The position numbers were made by a program, and so were the translations under genes. Under the pieces are notes generated by a model. The model was not told where the DNA came from, did not search any database, and saw only the letters and a program-made list of their open reading frames with translations. Below, in pieces: positions 57,401 through 64,000 of a stretch of 64,000 nt of DNA (its first letter is position 1; the number at the start of each line of letters is the position of its first letter). Source of the stretch: Xanthomonas cucurbitae (GTDB lineage: Bacteria > Pseudomonadota > Gammaproteobacteria > Xanthomonadales > Xanthomonadaceae); NCBI RefSeq assembly GCF_002939885.1, contig NZ_MDED01000003.1, forward strand, positions 62,001 to 126,000. The letters run 5' to 3'.

Positions 57401-58777
57401 TCAGCGGAACGGCATGCCGCCGCGGCCACCCATGGCGCCCATCATGCCCTTCATGTTTCGCATCAGGCCCTTCATGCCGCCGCCGGCCAGCTTGCCCATC
57501 ATCTTCTCCATCTGCTGGTACTGCTTCATCAGCTTGTTGACGTCGGCCGGCTGCATGCCGGAACCGCGTGCGATGCGGGCGCGGCGCGAGCCGTTGAGCA
57601 ACGCCGGGTTGCGGCGCTCCTTCTTGGTCATCGAATTGATGATGGCGATCATGCGCGGCACTTCCTTGCCGGTGACCTGCTGCTTGACGTTGTCCGGGAT
57701 CTGGCCCATACCCGGCAGCTTGTCCATCAGCCCATGGATGCCGCCCATGTTCTGCATCTGCTCGAGCTGCTCTTTCATGTCGTTGAGGTCGAACTTCTTG
57801 CCCTTGGCGACCTTGGCGGCGAGCTTGGCGGCCTTTTCCTGATCGACGCTGTGTTCGACCTGCTCCACCAGCGACAGCACGTCGCCCATGTCCAGGATAC
57901 GGCTGGCGACGCGGTCCGGGTGGAACACGTCCAGGCCGTCGGTCTTCTCGCCGGTACCGACGAACTTGATCGGCTTGCCTGTGATGTAGCGCACGCTCAA
58001 CGCGGCACCGCCGCGAGCATCGCCGTCAGTCTTGGTCAGCACCACGCCGGTGAGCGGCAGCGCCTCACCGAAGGCCTTGGCGGTATTGGCCGCGTCCTGG
58101 CCGGTCATGGCATCGACCACGAACAGGGTTTCGGTGGGGTTGACCGCAGCGTGCAGCGCCTTAATCTCCTCCATCATCGCCGCATCGATCGCCAGTCGGC
58201 CGGCGGTATCGACCAGCAGCACGTCGACGAAGGACTTGCGCGCATCGCTGATGGCCGCGCGCACGATGTCCACCGGCTTTTGCGAGGCGTCGGAGGCGAA
58301 GAACAGCACACCGACCTGGTCGGCCAGGGTCTTGAGCTGCTCGATCGCGGCCGGGCGGTAGACGTCGGCCGAGACCACCATGACCTTTTTCTTGCGCTTT
58401 TCCTTCAGGTGCTTGGCGAGCTTGCCCACCGTGGTGGTCTTGCCCGCGCCCTGCAGGCCGGCCATCAGCACGATGGCCGGTGCCGGCACATTGAGATTGA
58501 GGTCGGCAGCGGCCGCGCCCATCACCGCCGTCAGCTCGTCGCGCACCACCTTGATGAGCGCCTGGCCGGGTGTCAGCGACTTGAGCACTTCCTGGCCAAC
58601 TGCGCGCACCTTGATGCGCTCGATCAGCGCCTGCACCACCGGCAGCGCGACGTCGGCTTCGAGCAGCGCGATACGCACTTCGCGGGTCGCTTCGCGGATG
58701 TTCTCCTCGGTCAGGCGGCCGCGGCCGCGCAGGCGCTCCATGGTGCCGGAGAGACGTTGGGTAAGGGACTCGAACAT
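57401..58777 (-). CDS. ffh: Signal recognition particle protein Ffh
   Basis: 458 aa. The N domain (MFESLTQRLSGTMERLRGRG) is followed by the G domain with GLQGAGKTTT, DTAGR and TKTDGDARGG, and the methionine-rich M domain (GMGQIPDNVKQQ to the terminal MKGLMRNMKGMMGAMGG). It binds 4.5S RNA and signal sequences and delivers ribosomes to FtsY. ATG 58777 is the canonical start; the open frame continues upstream through the heptamer array, which is not coding. Confidence 0.97.
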   Translation of the reverse strand: MFESLTQRLSGTMERLRGRGRLTEENIREATREVRIALLEADVALPVVQALIERIKVRAVGQEVLKSLTPGQALIKVVRDELTAVMGAAAADLNLNVPAPAIVLMAGLQGAGKTTTVGKLAKHLKEKRKKKVMVVSADVYRPAAIEQLKTLADQVGVLFFASDASQKPVDIVRAAISDARKSFVDVLLVDTAGRLAIDAAMMEEIKALHAAVNPTETLFVVDAMTGQDAANTAKAFGEALPLTGVVLTKTDGDARGGAALSVRYITGKPIKFVGTGEKTDGLDVFHPDRVASRILDMGDVLSLVEQVEHSVDQEKAAKLAAKVAKGKKFDLNDMKEQLEQMQNMGGIHGLMDKLPGMGQIPDNVKQQVTGKEVPRMIAIINSMTKKERRNPALLNGSRRARIARGSGMQPADVNKLMKQYQQMEKMMGKLAGGGMKGLMRNMKGMMGAMGGRGGMPFR

Positions 58778-58933
58778 GCGCAAGGGACCGCGAAGGGGAA
58801 ACGGGCAGCGATTATAGCGGCACCGGCCAACACCCCGCCCCAAGCGACCGGCTGCGCGCCAAGCGACACCGACCCGCCGGAGGAGCCCCCCCCTCTGCCA
58901 GCCCCCCGCGCCCCGCGGCCGCCAGCTTTTCCC

Positions 58934-59031
58934 GATTCCCGATTCCCGATTCCCGATTCCCGATTCCCGATTCCCGATTCCCGATTCCCGATTCCCGATT
59001 CCCGATTCCCGATTCCCGATTCCCGATTCCC
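58934..59031. repeat. Fourteen-copy GATTCCC heptanucleotide array
   Basis: Fourteen perfect tandem units of GATTCCC, 98 bases, preceded by TTTTCCC. It lies between ffh and the cytochrome c assembly gene and ends 26 bases before the latter's ATG. Translated, it would read GIGNRES repeats, but in frame with nothing real. Confidence 0.97.
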
Positions 59032-59057
59032 AGCCCCCAGTATGCGAAACTTCCACG

Positions 59058-59849
59058 ATGACAATCGTTCTCATCGCGTTCGCCCTGTACCTGCTGGCTG
59101 CGGCCCTGCTCACCCGTGCGGTGCTGCGTGATGGCAACCAGGCGCCCGCGCGCTGGCTGGCGCCGGCGCTGGCGGCAGTGGCGCTGCATGCCGGCTACCA
59201 CGCGTTGGTGGCCTTGCGCACCGCCGGCGGACCGGACATGCACTTCTTCGCGGCACTGTCGCTGACCGGGCTGGGCATGGCCGGGCTGACCGCGGTGTTC
59301 GGCGGGCGCGGCAGGACTGCGGCGGTGGGCGTGGTGGTGTTCCCGCTGTCGGCGATCCTGCTGGCCTGTTATCACGCCTACGGCCACGAGCCCAGCGCGG
59401 ACCTGGGCTGGCGGCTGGAGCTGCACGCCTGGATGGCCTTGCTGGCCTATGCCACGTTGGGCATCGCCGCGCTGCTGGCGATCATGTTGTGGCTGCAGGA
59501 GCGTGCGCTGCGGCGGCGCGACTTCCACACCTGGCTGCGTGCGCTGCCACCGCTGACCGAGCTGGAGACGCTGCTGTTCCGCACGATCACGGTCGGCTTC
59601 GTGCTGCTGAGCCTGACCCTGCTGACCGGCCTGCTGTTCGTGCAGGACTTCCTCGCGCAGCGCCTGCTGCACAAGACCGTGCTCAGCATCCTGTCGTGGG
59701 TCGTCTTCGGCGCACTGCTGATCGGCCGCTGGCGTAACGGCTGGCGCGGCACCAAGGCGGTGCACTGGACGCTGACCGCAATGGCGCTGCTGGTGCTGTC
59801 GTTCTTCGGCAGCAAGTTCGTGATCGAGCTGGTGCTGGGCCCGCGCTGA
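59058..59849 (+). CDS. Cytochrome c assembly (CcsA/HemX-type) membrane protein
   Basis: 263 aa with eight hydrophobic segments. The CcsA-like tryptophan/histidine region is LELHAWMALLAYATLGIAALLAIML, and the C-terminus has LHKTVLSILSWVVFGALLIGRWRNGWRG (landmarks). Conserved histidines (H44, H48 near the start, H in LHAWM and in LHKTVLS) fit heme handling. It likely supports cytochrome c maturation or heme delivery; in gammaproteobacteria it commonly lies beside ffh. Just 26 bases separate its ATG from the 14-copy heptamer array, leaving little room for a promoter outside the repeat. Confidence 0.88.
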   Translation: MTIVLIAFALYLLAAALLTRAVLRDGNQAPARWLAPALAAVALHAGYHALVALRTAGGPDMHFFAALSLTGLGMAGLTAVFGGRGRTAAVGVVVFPLSAILLACYHAYGHEPSADLGWRLELHAWMALLAYATLGIAALLAIMLWLQERALRRRDFHTWLRALPPLTELETLLFRTITVGFVLLSLTLLTGLLFVQDFLAQRLLHKTVLSILSWVVFGALLIGRWRNGWRGTKAVHWTLTAMALLVLSFFGSKFVIELVLGPR

Positions 59850-59897
59850 TTGCGATGACGTCGGGTGACCGGCCGTCACCGAGGGTAGACGCAGCCA

Positions 59898-60947
59898 CTA
59901 GCCATCCAACGCAGCGCTGACCACCTCCCACGGCCGCTCCGGGCCCGGGTTGGCGAAGCGATAGGCGATGCGACGATGGTAGACCTCGCCCGGGCGCAGG
60001 ATGGTCGACGGGAAGTGCGGCTGATTGGGCGCGTCAGGGTAATCCTGCGGCTCCAGGCAGATGCCGCGGCCCAACCCGGGGTGATGCGCGTCCAGATGCT
60101 GCCCTTCGTAAAGCTGCACCGCCGGCGCATCGCTGCTGATGCGCATCGCCACTCCGCTTTGCGGCGAGTACAGCTCGGCGACGCAGTGGGCGCCTTCCGC
60201 CAGTATCAGACATTGGTCATAACCCTGGCCCAGCACGATCTGCGGATGCGCCGGGTCGATCCGTTCGGCCAGCGCGGCAGGCGTGCGGAAGTCGAACGGT
60301 GTACCGGCCACTGCGGCAACCTCCCCGGTCGGAATCAATTCGGCATCCACCGGCAGATAGCGGTCCGCCGGCACCCGCAACACCTGCGATGCGGCACGCA
60401 GCTGCGGGTCGCCGGACAGGTTGAAATAGGGGTGATGGGTCAGGTTCAACGGCGTGGCGGCATCGCAGCGCGCCTCCAAGTCCAGCTGCAGGGTGTGGCC
60501 ATGCAGCGCCAGCCGTGCACGCACCTGCAGGTTGCCGGGATAGCCTTCTTCACCGTCGGGCGAGTCGTAGCCCAGCAGCAGCTGGTCGGCGGTGTGCTCG
60601 AGCACGCTCCAGACCCGCCGCCCGAAACCGCGCAGGCCGCCGTGCAGGTGGTTGCGTCCCTCGTTGGCGGCCAGCGCATGGGTGACGCCATCGAGCGTGT
60701 AGCGCGCACCGGCGATGCGGTTGCCGAAGCGGCCGACCAGGATATTCAGGCTATCGCCATCGCCGGCATAGGCGGGCAGATCCGGCAGGTTCAACACCAG
60801 CGGCACCACGCCCTGTGCGGTCGTAAAACGCAGCGTGTGCAGGATGCCGCCATAGGTCAGCACCTCCGCTTCCAACCCGGCATCGCTGCGCAGGGTCAAC
60901 GCGTGGACCTCGGTCCCGTCTGGCAACTGCCCGAACACTCGCTGCAT
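59898..60947 (-). CDS. galM: Aldose 1-epimerase (galactose mutarotase)
   Basis: 349 aa. The conserved NHLHGGLRGFGRR and THHPYFNLSG supply the catalytic histidines, and the glutamate is in GICLEPQDYPDAPN. It interconverts the anomers of galactose and related sugars before their phosphorylation or oxidation. GGAG lies before ATG 60947. It is divergent from the GH51 gene, with 240 bases between them, suggesting joint control of pentose/hexose release. Confidence 0.94.
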   Translation of the reverse strand: MQRVFGQLPDGTEVHALTLRSDAGLEAEVLTYGGILHTLRFTTAQGVVPLVLNLPDLPAYAGDGDSLNILVGRFGNRIAGARYTLDGVTHALAANEGRNHLHGGLRGFGRRVWSVLEHTADQLLLGYDSPDGEEGYPGNLQVRARLALHGHTLQLDLEARCDAATPLNLTHHPYFNLSGDPQLRAASQVLRVPADRYLPVDAELIPTGEVAAVAGTPFDFRTPAALAERIDPAHPQIVLGQGYDQCLILAEGAHCVAELYSPQSGVAMRISSDAPAVQLYEGQHLDAHHPGLGRGICLEPQDYPDAPNQPHFPSTILRPGEVYHRRIAYRFANPGPERPWEVVSAALDG

Positions 60948-61186
60948 GGATCGCTCCGCCGCTGATTGAAGTACGCGAGCATAGCCGCCCGGCGGCGGCG
61001 CCGGCCATGCACCCGCGCACATCCTGGCCGGCCGAACGATGCCCGGGCATGCATCGGCCTCTGCATGCGGCAGTGACGGCCGGTGCCACAGCGACAGACG
61101 GCCCCACACGCACTACCCTACTGTCGCGCCTGCCGCGACGAAGGCGCACGCCCTCGCCCACCGACCAGCACAGGAGCGCCCAGCCG

Positions 61187-62770
61187 ATGCAGTGGATTTC
61201 CCTGGCGTTACAAACCTCCCGCAACAGGCTGCTGCCCTCCGTGGTTGCGGCCAGCGTGGCGATCACCGCATTGGCGGCCTCTGCGGCCGAGGTCAAGGTG
61301 ACTGGCACGCTGCGTGTGGACCAGCCGGGCGCGCAGGTGTCGCGCCAGGTGTTCGGGCAGTTTGCCGAACACCTGGGCACCGGCGTCTATGGCGGGGTGT
61401 GGGTGGGTGAGGAGTCCCCGATTCCCAATACCCGCGGGTATCGCAACGACGTGCTTGCGGCCTTGAAGGCCATCGCCGTGCCCAACATCCGCTGGCCGGG
61501 CGGCTGTTTTGCCGACGAATACCATTGGCGCGACGGCGTAGGCGCACCGGCCAGGCGCCCGATCCGCATCAACACCCACTGGGGCGGCGTGGAGGAATCC
61601 AACCGGTTCGGCACCCACGAGTTCATGGACTTCACCGAACTGGTCGGCACCCAGGCGTACATCGCCGGCAACGTGGGCAATGCGGCACCGGAGGAGATCG
61701 CGCAGTGGAGCGAGTACATGACCGCCCCCACCCGCTCCAGCCTGGCCAGCGAGCGCCGCGCCAATGGCCGCGATGCGCCCTGGCAGGTGCCTTACTTCGG
61801 TGTGGGCAACGAGCTGTGGGGCTGCGGCGGCAACATGCGGGTGGAATATGCGGCCGACGTGTACCGGCGCTACCAGACCTTCGTCAAGGTGCCGGCCAAC
61901 CAGACGATCCTCAAGATCGCGCCCGGCCCGAACAACGACGATTATCACTGGACCGAGGTGATGATGCGCGAGGCCGGCAACTTGATGGATGGCCTGAGCC
62001 TGCATTACTACACCGTGCCCGGCGGCTGGCCGCCACGCGCCTCGTCCACCGATTTCGACGAGGCCGCATGGATCGACACGCTCTCGCGCACCCTGGTGAT
62101 GGACGAGCTGATTACCAAGCACAGCGCCATCATGGACAAGTACGATCCGGGGAAGAAGGTTGCACTGGTAGTGGACGAATGGGGTACCTGGTACGCCGGC
62201 CTGCCTGGCGCGAACCCAGGCTTCCTGCATCAGCAGAACAGCCTGCGCGATGCATTGGTGGCCGCGCTGAATATCGACATCTTCAGCGCGCATGCCGAGC
62301 GCGTGCGCATGGCCAACATCGCGCAGATGGTCAACGTGCTGCAGGCGATGATCCTCACCGACGGCGACAAGATGGTGCTGACGCCGACCTACCACGTCTT
62401 CGCGCTGTACAAGCCCTACCAGGACGCCACGCAGCTACCGCTCGAACTGCGCACGCCCGAGTACCGCCACGGCAGCGTACACGTGCCGGCAGTGCACGGG
62501 TCGGCCGTTAAGGCCAAGGATGGGCATGTATATGTGGCGCTGACCAACCTGGATGCGGGCACAGCGGCTACCGTCAGCGTGAATGTGCAGGGATTGGCCG
62601 CACGCCGTGTCGAAGGACAGATCCTCACCGCCCCCGCGATGACTGCGCACAACACCTTTGCGCAGCCGCGCGCGGTGGAGCCAACCGCGTTCAAGGGGGC
62701 ACGCCTGCAAGGCAAGGCGCTGACCGTGGCGCTACCCGCACGCTCGGTGGTGATGCTCAGGCTTGAGTGA
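61187..62770 (+). CDS. GH51 alpha-L-arabinofuranosidase
   Basis: 527 aa with a signal peptide (to about ALAASAAE), so it acts in the periplasm or outside. The GH51 barrel opens VSRQVFGQFAEHLGTGVYGG and has IRWPGGCFADEYHWRDGVG. The acid/base is E209 (YFGVGNELWGCG) and the nucleophile E331 (VVDEWGTWY). A C-terminal beta-sandwich closes it. It removes arabinose from arabinan, arabinoxylan or arabinogalactan. AGGAG precedes the ATG by 11 bases; the longer open frame upstream is not used. Confidence 0.94.
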   Translation: MQWISLALQTSRNRLLPSVVAASVAITALAASAAEVKVTGTLRVDQPGAQVSRQVFGQFAEHLGTGVYGGVWVGEESPIPNTRGYRNDVLAALKAIAVPNIRWPGGCFADEYHWRDGVGAPARRPIRINTHWGGVEESNRFGTHEFMDFTELVGTQAYIAGNVGNAAPEEIAQWSEYMTAPTRSSLASERRANGRDAPWQVPYFGVGNELWGCGGNMRVEYAADVYRRYQTFVKVPANQTILKIAPGPNNDDYHWTEVMMREAGNLMDGLSLHYYTVPGGWPPRASSTDFDEAAWIDTLSRTLVMDELITKHSAIMDKYDPGKKVALVVDEWGTWYAGLPGANPGFLHQQNSLRDALVAALNIDIFSAHAERVRMANIAQMVNVLQAMILTDGDKMVLTPTYHVFALYKPYQDATQLPLELRTPEYRHGSVHVPAVHGSAVKAKDGHVYVALTNLDAGTAATVSVNVQGLAARRVEGQILTAPAMTAHNTFAQPRAVEPTAFKGARLQGKALTVALPARSVVMLRLE

Positions 62771-63223
62771 GTCACTGCCTGCCAATCCCACAACGTCAGA
62801 CGCGTTGTCGCCTTCATCGGCATTGAACCTGGGCCTCATCGTTTCCCGCGACTCCATCGCCGCGGGGGATGCGGCGCCTGGCGCGGCCAAGCCGAAGATA
62901 TACCTTGGTATATCGCACAGGTCCTCATGCCTGCTGGCAAGCACATAGCCGCAATGGGAAAATTCACGCTGTCGTCGGCTTGAATCAACGCGACAACACG
63001 CGCTTGGCAGCCGCCCATCGTGCAGGGCGAGTGGTGACATGGTGATTGAACAGAACTGGATAGGAAGACGTTTATGGATCCCGACCCGAGCAGGCGCGCG
63101 TGCGCGCCCAACAGCCAGCCCGATCAGCCCATGAACGCAACGACGTATCGGGCGCTAGCCCCAAGGCTCTCGCACGCCTGAGCGCGTGAGAGACCTCCCG
63201 GCTGCGTGCCCATGGAGGATCTC
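62771..63223. other. Intergenic region after the GH51 gene
   Basis: No gene is recognised. A weak stem (CTCTCGCACGC...GCGCGTGAGAG, 63168-63193) could terminate transcription. No promoter could be picked by eye. Confidence 0.4.
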
Positions 63224-63508
63224 ATGCCATTTCTCTACAACCATCGCACTGATGCTCCGCAAGGCGCACTGCACGCCGCTGCCGCATCCCATGGTGCCGC
63301 CGCACTTCGCGTCCTGCTGACATCGGACGGCAATCGGGCAATCGCAGGGGCGCTGTCCACACTGTTCGCATCGGATCGCGGTGCCGATCTGTGCCACCTG
63401 CCTTGCGCCTCGCGCAACCGTTTGTGTGAGGCAGAGGGTCTTCCTGCACAGGAGCCCTTACCCACGCGATCGGCCGCAGCCGCCTCGCCGCTGTTCCTGC
63501 TTTGGTAG
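63224..63508 (+). CDS. Small hypothetical protein upstream of the efflux adaptor gene
   Basis: 94 aa from ATG 63224, which follows GGAGGATCTC. It contains two cysteine-bearing stretches (ADLCHLPCASRNRLCEA) and an alanine-rich start, with no clear signal peptide. It resembles small genes placed before RND metal-efflux operons (CzcI-like) in position only, not in recognisable sequence. It could also be non-coding. Composition agrees with the neighbourhood. Confidence 0.35.
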   Translation: MPFLYNHRTDAPQGALHAAAASHGAAALRVLLTSDGNRAIAGALSTLFASDRGADLCHLPCASRNRLCEAEGLPAQEPLPTRSAAAASPLFLLW

Positions 63509-63660
63509 AGGGGCACGGAGAGCGAAGACGCCAACGGTTTCATCAGGGCATCCACGTCCGCCCTCTCCTGGTGCCAAGCCACGGCATCCCCCGTCCTCAG
63601 TTGGGAGCGAGGCGGTCAAGCCACGTCCATTCCACATCGACCCACGCCCTGGATGTTCCA

Positions 63661-64000
63661 ATGAAAACTACCACCCTGATCGCGACCTTCCTTTGCGCCG
63701 CATTACTGACGGCGTGCAGCGACAAGCATCCTGACGCCGATGCCTCCAATGGTAACGTGGCAGAGGCTGGCGACCTTCAGCGCCAGGGTGCACTGGTGAC
63801 AGTGCCGGCGGCGTCACCGCTGCGCAAGAGCCTGGTCGTCAGCCCGGTCGAGCAGCAGGCGTTCGCACAGACGATCGACGCGCCCGGAGTGATCCAGGCG
63901 GCACCCGAAAAGCTGGTGAAGATCACACCGCCGCTGACCGGCCGCATCGTGCGGCTGCACCACCAACTCGGCGATGCAGTCAGGGCTGGCGATGCACTGG
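63661..64000 (+). CDS. RND efflux periplasmic adaptor subunit (CzcB/CusB-like lipoprotein), partial
   Basis: First 113 codons; the gene runs off the window. The signal peptide MKTTTLIATFLCAALLTAC ends in a lipobox with C19. The mature part leads to the beta-barrel/lipoyl start KLVKITPPLTGRIVRLHHQLGDAVRAGDAL, the hallmark of membrane-fusion proteins. The partner would be a metal-type RND pump (CzcA/CusA) and a TolC-like channel, probably downstream. Heavy-metal specificity is inferred from this subfamily's features. Confidence 0.85.
   Translation, partial: MKTTTLIATFLCAALLTACSDKHPDADASNGNVAEAGDLQRQGALVTVPAASPLRKSLVVSPVEQQAFAQTIDAPGVIQAAPEKLVKITPPLTGRIVRLHHQLGDAVRAGDAL

Noticed and set aside
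58934-59031. CRISPR-like regular repeat
   Set aside because: The units are directly adjacent seven-base repeats with no spacers and no cas genes nearby.
58711-59137. Apparent proteins with GIGNRES repeats
   Set aside because: These are translations of the 21-base (3 x 7) period of the GATTCCC array in all frames and have no start signals.

Overview
This 64 kb window is GC-rich chromosomal DNA from a gammaproteobacterium. It is almost certainly Xanthomonas (Lysobacterales/Xanthomonadales): it has the block recO-era-rnc-DUF4845-lepB-lepA next to mucD-rseA-rpoE, carbohydrate-type TonB receptors beside glycoside hydrolases, an XRE-type short-chain acyl-CoA regulator beside valine-catabolism genes, and intergenic GATTCCC heptamer repeats. 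No tRNA, rRNA, CRISPR array or intact insertion sequence was recognised. The identification rests on protein and gene-order recognition, not on a database search.

Layout. 1-9.4 kb: end of an Hpt-domain protein, then minus-strand housekeeping genes (recO, era, rnc, a DUF4845 gene, lepB, lepA) and the envelope-stress unit mucD-rseA-rpoE, which has a near-consensus sigma-E promoter. 9.5-12.7 kb: a fatty-acid oxidation multifunctional enzyme and a cation-diffusion-facilitator exporter. 13.3-20.5 kb: a complete valine-degradation operon (mmsA, acyl-CoA dehydrogenase, enoyl-CoA hydratase, 3-hydroxyisobutyryl-CoA hydrolase, mmsB) divergent from its likely acyl-CoA-sensing regulator, with matching TGCGAA-N3-TGCGAA sites in between. 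20.8-29.5 kb: a galactan-type sugar locus (TonB receptor, GH53, Tat-exported GH2) converging on a Tat-type GH29 fucosidase. 29.7-37.6 kb: an accessory island with a split, signal-peptide-bearing Rhs toxin pair, a HEAT-like presumptive immunity gene and a broken rhs remnant. 38.5-41.2 kb: mutS. 41.3-47.7 kb: a probable zinc-starvation cluster (G3E GTPase, WD40-like protein, TonB receptor, PepSY protein, SnoaL-like protein) framed by two Zur-like dyads. 48.1-52.7 kb: katG, hslR, a MATE exporter. 53-59 kb: the rplS-trmD-rimM-rpsP operon, a class IV aminotransferase, a nitronate monooxygenase-like gene, ffh. 59-64 kb: a cytochrome c assembly protein, galM, a GH51 arabinofuranosidase, and the start of an RND efflux adaptor lipoprotein.

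The least ordinary parts are: (i) the two-gene Rhs system with a PD-(D/E)xK-type C-terminal toxin, NBR1/Ig-like domains and a downstream rhs fragment; (ii) a dispersed family of heptanucleotide-based palindromic repeats, including a tandemly duplicated copy and a 14-unit array ending 26 bp before a start codon; (iii) the paired direct-repeat operators of the valine operon, one touching the regulator's start codon; and (iv) the Zur-framed cluster.
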